64,000 nucleotides of DNA from Bacteroidales bacterium (GTDB lineage Bacteria; Bacteroidota; Bacteroidia; Bacteroidales; VadinHA17). A program made the position numbers and the translations under genes. Shown piece after piece: positions 56,219-64,000 of the stretch. The stretch is taken from contig JADKBK010000012.1 in NCBI GenBank assembly GCA_016715075.1, positions 1 to 64,000 of the forward strand, read 5' to 3'. The notes beneath the pieces are model-generated. The model was not told the DNA's origin. It was given only the letters and a program-made list of their open reading frames with translations, and did not search any database. Within the stretch, counting starts at the first letter, position 1, and each line of letters starts with the position of its first letter.

Positions 56219-58087
56219 TCATCTTGTCGGCGGTACTTTACCTGAATGAATATCAGGTAGTTTTGCGAATGTTTCCCGGGTAGCTTTGATCATGTCTGGA
56301 TAGGGCTGATCTGTGACATCAACCAGACCGATATTGTAATTCTCCCCGTCAAAACGTCCGGTTGAAGGCTGGTCTATCCACTGAAACCAGTGAGCTCCGA
56401 TGAGAGCGGGGTGGGAGGCGGCATTTTCAACATAATATTGGTAAGCGACAGCCCTCTCTTCCATATTCTTCGTTTGAGCCAAGCCCGGTGCCAGGCCGCG
56501 GCCTGGCACTCCAAAATGAAATTCCCCGATAATAACCGGTAAGCCGGTCTGGCGGTAAATCTCTTCTATCTCGTCCAAAGGAGCTTCATACCCATAGTGA
56601 TTGATGCTGAAAACATCGAAATAACTCTTTGACGCAAGGATTATCTCAGTGGCAGGGGTATCGCCGAAACGCAATCCCAGGTTCAGATGGTTGGGATCAT
56701 ATTTCTTTATTGCAGAAGAGACGATTTCAATAAATTCTGAATAAGAATCATAGGCAAATTTCTTTCGTTTTTCAGGTGTATCCCCATCCGAAAGATATTC
56801 CTTTAAAGCCTTCTTTATAGGGGTTTCATCTCCGTCAAGAATAACCTGGGCAAGCTCTGTCTCCCTTCCTGGCCAGGGAAGCTCGTTGCCAATGAAATAG
56901 CCTATAAGATAGGGATCATCCTTTTTTGGCCTGCATTGAAGTGCTGCGGCTGAATCAACCATAGCCCTGTAGCCGGGAGCATATACATCGGGCATACCCA
57001 TTTTGCCGCTTTCAATCCCCCATCCATCAAGTGTTGCAACATACGCTTTTTGATGACTTTCCCCAAGGTTTGGATCCGACCAGTTCCCTATCGTATTGAT
57101 ACCCCAGCTGTTCATGCGGAATGCGCTCAGATTTATCCATTTCTGATACCAGTCAGGCCCCAGCCTTCTGAAAAGGTTCCATGAATAAAACGAATTGATA
57201 CGGTCTCTTTTCTCCGAATGTCTGTCAGCTGCAGGATCATTATCGGGAGGTATTGAGGCAAAAATATACTCCCGTCCCTTTATGCGTGCTAAGTCAGACT
57301 GGGAATTTATGCAGCAGCTGCCGTTTGAAAAGAAGAGGTAGCCTTCAGGGTCTACGAACCACCATTTTCCATCAATCTTTTCAACATGAAAAAATCCTGT
57401 TGCCTTAACCCTTATATCCTGGAAACCTCCGTATTTTGATATTCCGGAATCATCAGTCCGAAGTGACTTTTCTTCCTCCGACCATGCTGTCTTCAGATCA
57501 TCAATAGTTTTTGCCTTGCCCTGCCATTCGTCACTGATCCACTGTCCGAATTCATCAACCAATGGTTTATTTGTGAGAATTGTATCTTCTGCAGTAGTTG
57601 TCAGTCTGAAATTGCGAATCTCCAGGGTTGGTGAACCAATCGGCATGTTCATAGCAACTCCCAATGAATCAATGTTATTAATTGAACCCACAGCACCTGT
57701 GAAACCTATCCAGTACCCGGGGCGCGGAGTTTTCCAGATTGAAGCCTGATCCATTCCTTCCGTGTTCATCTTTTGGAAATGAATGAGAGGAATTGACGCT
57801 CTTACCCAGACATTCTGAAAAGGCACTATTTCCAAAGAACGGACTCCGCCTGCATCATAAATGTTTAGATCAAAACGGTGAGTAGTCGATGAATTAAATT
57901 CAAAAGTTATAAAACCGGAACCAGACCAGTCCGAGAGCATGTCAGGATTTAATTCCTTTATTGACCATCTCTTTTCAGGATACGAACCATCAAATTTTAC
58001 ACGTATCTGTTGTTCATTTCCTGAGCATCCCGAAAGGAACAATACGAATAAAGTCAGTAACTTCAGAATTATAGTTTTCATAATCAT
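56219..58087 (-). CDS. Clan GH-A glycoside hydrolase lipoprotein, GH50/agarase-like
   Basis: The 622-residue protein has a lipoprotein signal (VLFLSGC). An N-terminal CBM-like beta domain (about 20-165, NVWVRASIPLIHFQKM...) precedes VDEFGQWISDEWQGK and a TIM barrel. Acid/base Glu402 in YFIGNELPWPG and nucleophile Glu522 in PVIIGEFHFG are visible, with HWFQWIDQP following. This layout matches the GH50 beta-agarase and related GH-A enzymes. Substrate is uncertain; agarose-like galactan is one option and would agree with the galactose-type pathway in the window. Closely upstream of a DUF4091 gene on the same strand (49 bp). Confidence 0.78.
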   Translation of the reverse strand: MIMKTIILKLLTLFVLFLSGCSGNEQQIRVKFDGSYPEKRWSIKELNPDMLSDWSGSGFITFEFNSSTTHRFDLNIYDAGGVRSLEIVPFQNVWVRASIPLIHFQKMNTEGMDQASIWKTPRPGYWIGFTGAVGSINNIDSLGVAMNMPIGSPTLEIRNFRLTTTAEDTILTNKPLVDEFGQWISDEWQGKAKTIDDLKTAWSEEEKSLRTDDSGISKYGGFQDIRVKATGFFHVEKIDGKWWFVDPEGYLFFSNGSCCINSQSDLARIKGREYIFASIPPDNDPAADRHSEKRDRINSFYSWNLFRRLGPDWYQKWINLSAFRMNSWGINTIGNWSDPNLGESHQKAYVATLDGWGIESGKMGMPDVYAPGYRAMVDSAAALQCRPKKDDPYLIGYFIGNELPWPGRETELAQVILDGDETPIKKALKEYLSDGDTPEKRKKFAYDSYSEFIEIVSSAIKKYDPNHLNLGLRFGDTPATEIILASKSYFDVFSINHYGYEAPLDEIEEIYRQTGLPVIIGEFHFGVPGRGLAPGLAQTKNMEERAVAYQYYVENAASHPALIGAHWFQWIDQPSTGRFDGENYNIGLVDVTDQPYPDMIKATRETFAKLPDIHSGKVPPTR

Positions 58088-58093
58088 TTAATT

Positions 58094-59038
58094 TCAACAG
58101 AATGTAATACCTGAAGATTTCGCGATGTTTCTCACATTTGCAGCTGCCTGTGTATATTCTTCCTTTGTCTTGAGATGTTCCAGCATAAGGGGAACGTTCT
58201 TCAGCTTACTGAGCTCTGTCAGAAAGACTTTATAGTCGAGACCACCGGTGCCAAGAAGCACTTCATCGAGGTGAACTGTGAGATTAGTCTGGAGCAGGAT
58301 ATCTTTGGCATGGCAGTTTTTAATGAATGGTCCGAGCTTCTGAAAGCATTCTTTTATGAAAGCTCCGTTATTATAATATCTTCGGGGTGAGTTAATCATG
58401 TTTACGGGATCGAGGTGTACTGCCAGTTGTTTACGGTCGATGGCTTTAATAAGCTCCAGGTATGAATCAGCTGAGTCGGGGAGGGCCCATGGCATGGTTT
58501 CCAGTGTATAGAAAGTGCGTACCGGTTTGACATCATCAATTATTTCCCTGGTAACCTGAACAATAAGATCAAATGTATCACTGGACATATTTTCCGGATC
58601 AGGGCCATCCCATTTAGCGCCTCTCGAACCTGTAATGTTGACACAGCAGCCTGCTCCGATAAGGTCAGCAAGTGCCAGTGAATCCTTGCATTTTTTAATT
58701 GCCTCTTTTCTCTCTTTATCGTCCTTACTGATCGGATTGCTCCATGCACCTACCTCCGAGATGACAATATCCGCCTCCTTTGCAGCTTTTTCAAAAGCTT
58801 TTACAGTAGCCGTATCTGCCCCGACCTCTACCGGACAATAGGATGCTTTATAGCCTTCTGCTTTTACGGCTTTTATCCACTCCTGCGGGTCCTTCAGATC
58901 GCCGAATACTGGTCCGCCGAGTCTGATGCAATTGGAAGCAGGTTGTGGCTGTGACTTCAGATCGCTGAATGACAGTAGAGCTGCTGCCCCTGTGAGTGAC
59001 AGTTTTGTGAAGTTCCGGCGGGAAAGTCTTTTATTCAT
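58094..59038 (-). CDS. Tat-exported sugar phosphate isomerase/epimerase-like protein
   Basis: The 314-residue TIM-barrel protein (AP endonuclease 2 / xylose-isomerase-like family) starts with a twin-arginine signal, SRRNFTKLSLTGAAALLS. Metal-ligand segments are YTLETMPWALPDS (Glu), LAVHLDPVNMI (His/Asp) and HAKDILL (His). It probably interconverts or oxidises a free sugar outside the cytoplasm. It is 6 bp from the GH50-like gene and 15 bp from the redoxin gene, so all three are co-transcribed. Confidence 0.83.
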   Translation of the reverse strand: MNKRLSRRNFTKLSLTGAAALLSFSDLKSQPQPASNCIRLGGPVFGDLKDPQEWIKAVKAEGYKASYCPVEVGADTATVKAFEKAAKEADIVISEVGAWSNPISKDDKERKEAIKKCKDSLALADLIGAGCCVNITGSRGAKWDGPDPENMSSDTFDLIVQVTREIIDDVKPVRTFYTLETMPWALPDSADSYLELIKAIDRKQLAVHLDPVNMINSPRRYYNNGAFIKECFQKLGPFIKNCHAKDILLQTNLTVHLDEVLLGTGGLDYKVFLTELSKLKNVPLMLEHLKTKEEYTQAAANVRNIAKSSGITFC

Positions 59039-59053
59039 GGCAGTTAATATTAT

Positions 59054-60190
59054 TTATTTATCGTCAGCAAAAAATCTTCCTATCTTTTTCATGATCTCTT
59101 TTTTCAATTCCAGCACATCAATAACACCCTGATGGCTGTAAACAATCTCTCCCCCGGGGGCAACAAGAATTGTATAAGGTAGCGCTCCGGGCCAGTTTTT
59201 ATCGACAGCTTCTATCAGCGGGTATTTATCATCCGAAGTATAGATATAGTTTTTTGTTGCGGCATTCTTTTCCCTGAGGAACTCCAAAACCTTATCTTTC
59301 TTTTTCAGTCCGTCGGTGCTTATGGAAACAAATTCAAAATTACGTGCTCCGTACATCCTCTGCATGGTTACAAATTCAGGAAATTCTATTACGCAGGGGC
59401 CACACCATGTCGCCCACATGTTTATCAGCCTGTATTTACCTGATTTGTTGGCCATTATTTCCTTAATACTGTTGATGTCAGCATTGGTCACCTCTACCGG
59501 TTTGTTTTTCCAGTCAGCATCCAGCTTGGTTCTCCATTCAACTTTACTCGCCCATTTTATTGAACAGCCAAATGTTTTGGTCTTTTCTACCGGAACAGGT
59601 TTTCCTTCCAGGAGGGCTGCAATGGCGTTCTTTGTATCAGGCTGGGTGGCTTTTTCATATGGATTCTCCATTTCATCTATCCTTCCGCAGAATCTTAATT
59701 TACGCTGATTGTCAAAGATGAAAACATGAGGAGTTGTTGTCGGTCCGTAAGCTATTGCAGTTTCCTGCTTGTCACCGTCATAGAGATATGGCATCGGGTA
59801 TTTCTTATCCTTTGCCCTTATTTTCATTTCATCAAATGAATCACCCAGATCACTGTAACCAATCTCTTCGAGACAAACCGCCATTGGATTGTTAGGGGAG
59901 ATCATAACAAATTCCACACCTTTGGAGTGATATTCCTGATAAAGTTTCATAACCCTGTCTTCATATGCCTGGGCTGTAGGACAATGGTTCGCAGTAAATA
60001 TTATTACCAGGATTTTGCCAGCCTTGAAACTTTCAAGGGTATATGTTTTCCCATCCACCCCGGGCAGGGAAAAAGAGGGTGCTGAAGCTCCGATCTCAAG
60101 TGTTTTCGGATCTTCAGCAGCTTTGAGAGCTGTGCCTGAAATCAATCCTGTTAATATCAGCAGACTGAATAAAAAGTTTATTTTTTTCAT
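59054..60190 (-). CDS. Exported protein with two thioredoxin-like (redoxin/TlpA) domains
   Basis: The 378-residue protein has a signal peptide (cleavage near ALKAA). The first thioredoxin-fold domain (about 32-190) resembles AhpC/TSA redoxins, with FTANHCPTAQ (Cys70) but no CxxC. The second (about 230-370) is TlpA/ResA-like with WATWCGPC (Cys263, Cys266). Such double-redoxin proteins are common beside secreted enzymes in Bacteroidota and Planctomycetes. It may reduce disulfides in the neighbouring hydrolases. Confidence 0.87.
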   Translation of the reverse strand: MKKINFLFSLLILTGLISGTALKAAEDPKTLEIGASAPSFSLPGVDGKTYTLESFKAGKILVIIFTANHCPTAQAYEDRVMKLYQEYHSKGVEFVMISPNNPMAVCLEEIGYSDLGDSFDEMKIRAKDKKYPMPYLYDGDKQETAIAYGPTTTPHVFIFDNQRKLRFCGRIDEMENPYEKATQPDTKNAIAALLEGKPVPVEKTKTFGCSIKWASKVEWRTKLDADWKNKPVEVTNADINSIKEIMANKSGKYRLINMWATWCGPCVIEFPEFVTMQRMYGARNFEFVSISTDGLKKKDKVLEFLREKNAATKNYIYTSDDKYPLIEAVDKNWPGALPYTILVAPGGEIVYSHQGVIDVLELKKEIMKKIGRFFADDK

Positions 60191-60312
60191 GTATTGATTT
60201 AGTTTGGTTTTAAAATTATCCTATTCCCCTGTCAATCAGCAATTGCCTTGAATCAGCCATGTATGCAGGATCCTTTTCAGGGGAAAGTAAAGATATAAAA
60301 GTTTTCAGAAGT

Positions 60313-61902
60313 TTATTTTTTCAGGGATTCATAAATAAGAAGAGCATCCTTAGCCTCTTTAATAGCTTCAGTGCGGTCGTCCGGGTTCTCAAACGTTGGA
60401 TTGCTCTTCAGCCAGTTTATGGTTCCATTTACATATTTCATAAGGTAAAGTATTGAAGCTTCCTCTTTGACTTTTTTCCCATCCTTAATGAAATAAACAG
60501 GATTTGTATGAGCAAATACTGATAATCCTCTGGGCAGTATTCGTTGTTTATTATCCGGATCCTCTGCAACCCTGGCTGCAATCCAGCTGCTTTTATTTAA
60601 ATCCAGATCAGCTTCCACAGACATGGAATAAATACCATTTACAGGGGGATTATCTGCGGTAAAAATTGTTTTATGTCCTGCTACCCGTCCGTTCACAATT
60701 ATTTCAAGGGTTGCGAATGGGAGTATTGATTGTGCTGTCACCCTGGCATGTACTTTTTTAGTTCCTTTGAAATCAACCGATTCTCCCGGCATATGGCCAT
60801 CCGCATCGAAAGTAAGGATGGGGCCGTTTGTAATAAAGCCAGCTCCTGATTTTATTGCTCCAAGCCACGCTTTATATGTGGTATCACCCGTGGTATATGC
60901 GTAGAAACGGTTGCTTCCCATGGGGATGTCATCTGCCATCTTGTCGGTACCGGCAAGAATAGGAATCCGGAAGCCTGCATTCAGATATTGGTACCATAAA
61001 TCCATTCCCCGTAAAACAGGAAATTCCGCAATTGGCATTCCTGAATTTTTCCATGGTCCCCAATGACTGGGGAGCTGGGTTGGATCATCGTATGTCATTA
61101 GTTCCAGGCCATCGAGTTTGCCGAGGGCAATTGCCACAGGTGATTCAGCTCCTGGTAAATTGCTGTAATGCGACCATATCACTATTCCTCCCTGCCTGTG
61201 CGTTTCATCCATTGCATGGCTCATCAGCCAGTGTGTGTGTGAGTAGCTCTCCAGCGTTCCACCAACAATGGGGTATCCCGGGACCATAGAGGATAGACCA
61301 AGAAGTGTCAGATGACCCATCTGCCAGTCACGTACCTCCTGGGCTACATAGATTGTATGGCCGGGGCTTGATGCAGGATCAATATTGCCGGTAAACTGCC
61401 TGTTTTTAACAGCATCCTCACCAACAAGAATATTAAGGACATCCAGATCTTCAGCTTTCATCTGAAGGTGAGCAGTCTCTGCAAAAGGTGTATGTATATG
61501 AATATCCCCGTTCATATATCCCTTTTGTTGCATGTCAATCCAGCGATGAAGCTTTATCTTGCTGGAAGCCTGACTTTTGCCCGTAGATATTTTGACCGGC
61601 AGGGTTTCAGGTCCGCGGCGAACTTCAATCCCTGTATCTTTCGTATCTGAAGTAACAGAAAACAATCCATCAGTATAACACCATATTTTCCCAAGGTATT
61701 CCACATCAGTATGAATTCCGTCAATATGCACCGACTGACCAAACCTGTCAGTGACGGCAACCCTTGCAGACTGCTGTTCACCTGAAATGTCGTCAACTAT
61801 TGAATACTGGTAGTGTTTTTCTCTGTTGCATGAAGTGAGAAGTAAAAAACAAGAGACAACTGTCAGCTGTAATTGTTTTATATGTAGGTTTTTAAGAGAC
61901 AT
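60313..61902 (-). CDS. CehA/McbA-type PHP-fold metallohydrolase lipoprotein
   Basis: The 529-residue lipoprotein (FLLLTSC, Cys25) has an Ig-like N-terminal domain and a PHP-like metallohydrolase region beginning MNGDIHIHTPFAETAH (about residue 133-148), then VWSHYSNLPG and AGTDKMADDIPMG, as in CehA/McbA family enzymes. Substrate unknown; some members hydrolyse carbamate or phosphoester bonds. It stands in the same direction as the redoxin operon with a 122-bp gap. Confidence 0.8.
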   Translation of the reverse strand: MSLKNLHIKQLQLTVVSCFLLLTSCNREKHYQYSIVDDISGEQQSARVAVTDRFGQSVHIDGIHTDVEYLGKIWCYTDGLFSVTSDTKDTGIEVRRGPETLPVKISTGKSQASSKIKLHRWIDMQQKGYMNGDIHIHTPFAETAHLQMKAEDLDVLNILVGEDAVKNRQFTGNIDPASSPGHTIYVAQEVRDWQMGHLTLLGLSSMVPGYPIVGGTLESYSHTHWLMSHAMDETHRQGGIVIWSHYSNLPGAESPVAIALGKLDGLELMTYDDPTQLPSHWGPWKNSGMPIAEFPVLRGMDLWYQYLNAGFRIPILAGTDKMADDIPMGSNRFYAYTTGDTTYKAWLGAIKSGAGFITNGPILTFDADGHMPGESVDFKGTKKVHARVTAQSILPFATLEIIVNGRVAGHKTIFTADNPPVNGIYSMSVEADLDLNKSSWIAARVAEDPDNKQRILPRGLSVFAHTNPVYFIKDGKKVKEEASILYLMKYVNGTINWLKSNPTFENPDDRTEAIKEAKDALLIYESLKK

Positions 61903-62164
61903 AAGGATAATTTTTTGTCATGTACCGGATTAAAGATGATAATAAAATCAAATTTACCTAAAATTAGCTTTGCAGCTATTAATGAAAGCAATCACTTTTA
62001 AAAGAATCAGCCATTTCAATTGATTAATGGGACTTAAATTTTACTGTTTATTCTGATTTAGATTCGATAGAATTTTACAAAACCTTATATTTAAGGTGTG
62101 AAATTCTTTCCTGACCTTTAATACTATAACAATAATCACAAAACTGCTCCAACAATTTTTAATT

Positions 62165-63664
62165 ATGAAAAAAGCATTATTCATTGTATTGATTCTGTTT
62201 TACCCGGGAATCATTTTAATTGCTCAGTCAGTAGCCAACTCTACCGGTTCAAAGAAAATCGATGGGGTATTAAGAGTATCCGAATCCAATCCGCGTTATT
62301 TTACAAATAACAGTGGTAAAGCTGTTTTTCTTACAGGATCACATACCTGGGCTAATTTTCAGGAGCACTATACCAAAACAGATTCAGCTATTTTTGACTG
62401 GTCAGGATACCTTGATATGATGGAGAATAACGGTCACAATTTCATGCGATTCTGGATGTTTGAACAACCGGAGGGCCAGGCATGGACACAGGATAAAGCC
62501 TATGTTTCACCAATATGCTATGCAAGGGTGGGAAAAGAGATGGCAAATGATGGAAAACCAAAATTTGATCTTGATAAATGGAATGAGGAGTATTTTAAGC
62601 GGATGAGATCCAGGATTATTGATGCCGGTAAGCGTGGTATTTATACTTCTGTAATGCTATTTCAGGGATGGAGCCTGAATAAACTTGGAGATCCAAAATC
62701 AGATCCTTTCCTTTCTCACCCATATAATAAATTAAATAATATCAATGGCATTGATGTTATTAACACCAACAATGATCAGGCTGACAAACCCACCTTGCAT
62801 AGCATGGGAAACAAGGCAGCACTTGCGAGACAGGAAGCTTATATAAGAAAAGTAATAGAAACGGTCAATGATCTTGATAATGTACTTTATGAGGTTGTAA
62901 ATGAGGGTGGCACCACTGAATGGTGTTATTACATCATTAATTACATACGCAAGGTTGAGAAAGGATACCCTAAACAGCATATGATCGGCTTAGGTGCCAG
63001 GATTAACCCTCCGATGCTTAACAAGGAATTATGGGATAGTCCGGCCGATTATATTTCTCCATCGTGTGAACCTGCCGGATGGTCACTTCCCGGATGTATT
63101 TTTGTGGAGGACTATGAAGCCAATCCACCTGCCAACCACCACAAGAAAGTATGTATAACCGACACGGATCATTTATGGGGTCTGGGAGGTAATTATATCT
63201 GGGCATGGAAAAGCTTTTGCCGGGGGTTGAATCCGATTTTTATGGATTCGTGGCAACCAGTGGTCGGCTCGACAGATCCTGCGGTGGCCGATTTTATGTT
63301 TACCGGGGATATTACAACGAATCAGCGTTTTTATCCTGATTATGAGCCGCTTCGTAGAAATTTAGGATATGTCATTAAATATGCTGATAGGATGGATCTG
63401 ACATCAATGGTACCTCATGATGAACTCTCCACTACCCATTACTGCCTTGCCAATCCTGAACAGGAATATCTTATTTATTTCCCGGAGGGCGGAAAAGCAA
63501 CAATAAACCTTACTTCGGTAAAAGGTGACCTGGTTGTGGAATGGTTTATTCCTGCCACCAATCAGACGCTGCCCGGACCAAGACCGGTTAAGGGAGGTTA
63601 CTTTGCCAATTTTGTATCACCTTATATAGGAGATGCAGTACTCTATCTGAAGAAAAAGCAGTAG
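62165..63664 (+). CDS. Exported clan GH-A-like protein (DUF6298/GH140-like)
   Basis: The 499-residue protein has a signal peptide (cleavage near LIAQS). The TIM-barrel region contains FLTGSHTWANF (near 57), NFMRFWMFEQPEG, RIIDAGKRGIYTSVMLF and YEVVNEGG (Glu247, candidate acid/base). A beta-rich C-terminal region follows, with LIYFPEGGKATINL and the terminal GDAVLYLKKK typical of the putative collagen-binding domain of such proteins. The nucleophile cannot be assigned with certainty. Divergent from the CehA-like gene, with a 262-bp AT-rich promoter region. Confidence 0.8.
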   Translation: MKKALFIVLILFYPGIILIAQSVANSTGSKKIDGVLRVSESNPRYFTNNSGKAVFLTGSHTWANFQEHYTKTDSAIFDWSGYLDMMENNGHNFMRFWMFEQPEGQAWTQDKAYVSPICYARVGKEMANDGKPKFDLDKWNEEYFKRMRSRIIDAGKRGIYTSVMLFQGWSLNKLGDPKSDPFLSHPYNKLNNINGIDVINTNNDQADKPTLHSMGNKAALARQEAYIRKVIETVNDLDNVLYEVVNEGGTTEWCYYIINYIRKVEKGYPKQHMIGLGARINPPMLNKELWDSPADYISPSCEPAGWSLPGCIFVEDYEANPPANHHKKVCITDTDHLWGLGGNYIWAWKSFCRGLNPIFMDSWQPVVGSTDPAVADFMFTGDITTNQRFYPDYEPLRRNLGYVIKYADRMDLTSMVPHDELSTTHYCLANPEQEYLIYFPEGGKATINLTSVKGDLVVEWFIPATNQTLPGPRPVKGGYFANFVSPYIGDAVLYLKKKQ

Positions 63665-63815
63665 TTAAAAATCATAATAATACAAATCCGTTAGCGCCGT
63701 CCCGATTACGATCGTGATGTTTTCGGTGCTATAGAAATTCTTGACCTTAACTCAGGTTTTGGGACGGATTGCAAATTCGTGCCCACGAAGCAAGGTTAGT
63801 CAGGTTGACGACATT
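63665..63815. repeat. Intergenic hairpin-rich patch
   Basis: CCGTCCC (about 63697) and GGGACGG (about 63757) form 7-bp inverted arms, and CGGATTGCAAATTCG (about 63761-63775) is a short hairpin. Probably a dispersed intergenic element or terminator between convergent genes; no gene. Confidence 0.4.
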
Positions 63816-64000
63816 TTAGGGGTAGGTAATATCTCCCATCTGAACAACCTCAAAATCAGTTGCATTCAGATTTTTAAGCTGATTGAGATCATCATTGTCC
63901 CATCTGTCATCCGTCGCCCCGGAAAAAAAGAAATCAGAACCTATATCACAAAGAATCAACCCGTAGTTTTTCATTGCAGTCAGGATAACCTTGTTGTCGG
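63816..64000 (-). CDS. C-terminal end of a secreted protein, truncated by window edge
   Basis: Sixty-one codons end at a TAA complementary to 63816-63818. The translation contains TAMKNYGLILCDIGSDFFFSG, then DDRWDNDDLNQLKNLNATDFEVV, a tail pattern (AMKxYGxxxADxGS...W.dxDL..LK) common at the C-terminus of large secreted or surface proteins of environmental Bacteroidota. The gene continues beyond the window; function not known. Confidence 0.7.
   Translation of the reverse strand, partial: DNKVILTAMKNYGLILCDIGSDFFFSGATDDRWDNDDLNQLKNLNATDFEVVQMGDITYP

Overview
The window looks like a contig of an uncultured Bacteroidota (probably Bacteroidales / Marinilabiliales-like) genome. Supporting signs are a type IX secretion C-terminal domain, many lipoproteins and secreted beta-helix, GH10, DUF5107, DUF4091 and DUF5009 proteins, and promoters of the Bacteroidota type (TTTG, about 20 bp, TAnnTTTG). 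I see no rRNA, tRNA, CRISPR array, insertion sequence or prophage.

Layout. 1-3.8 kb: AI-2E-type permease, a decayed IPT/WD40 lipoprotein and a methyltransferase, separated by arrays of a GTCATT-box repeat that carries small hairpins. 3.8-7.6 kb: secreted beta-helix (GH28-like) protein, a small lipoprotein and a membrane-anchored PQQ-type propeller. 7.7-10.2 kb: sequence of collapsing quality ending in about 1.1 kb of G/T/A homopolymers with almost no C, clearly an assembly or read artefact; the wreck of an outer-membrane protein gene is still readable just before it. 10.3-27.5 kb: mixed housekeeping and accessory genes (queuosine-precursor transporter, second propeller, OmpA lipoprotein, two quinone-oxidoreductase-like MDR genes, DUF1295, pterin dehydratase, serine hydrolase, O-methyltransferase, cytochrome c, free-standing gyrase-A-type propeller, tricorn-like protease, SiaC-like protein, MESH1-like ppGpp hydrolase, aldo/keto reductase). 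27.8-28.1 kb: a 315-bp palindromic intergenic element. 28.4-63.7 kb: carbohydrate region.

The carbohydrate region centres on a divergent pair of transcription units around 40.8-41.0 kb. Leftward: SIS-domain AgaS, KbaZ/GatZ, a PfkB kinase, KbaY/GatY, an amidohydrolase, a nitrilase-family enzyme and a T9SS-secreted polysaccharide deacetylase. Rightward: DeoR-family regulator, NagB-like protein (with a Glu-to-Gln change in its active-site motif), a second PfkB kinase and a small ORF. Together they encode the steps expected for amino-sugar phosphate (galactosamine-6-P type) conversion through tagatose phosphates to triose phosphates. Downstream lie a tandem pair of about 1035-residue DUF5107-TPR proteins, another nitrilase, a tandem pair of HGSNAT/DUF5009-like membrane proteins, DUF4091 and GH-A (GH50-like) hydrolases, a Tat-exported sugar epimerase-like protein, a double-thioredoxin protein, a CehA-like metallohydrolase and a GH-A-like protein. 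No SusC/SusD pair is present in the window.

At least seven genes are interrupted by a single frameshift although the downstream frame continues the same protein. With the unpolished homopolymer block this points to residual long-read indels rather than true decay, and gene ends should be read with that in mind.
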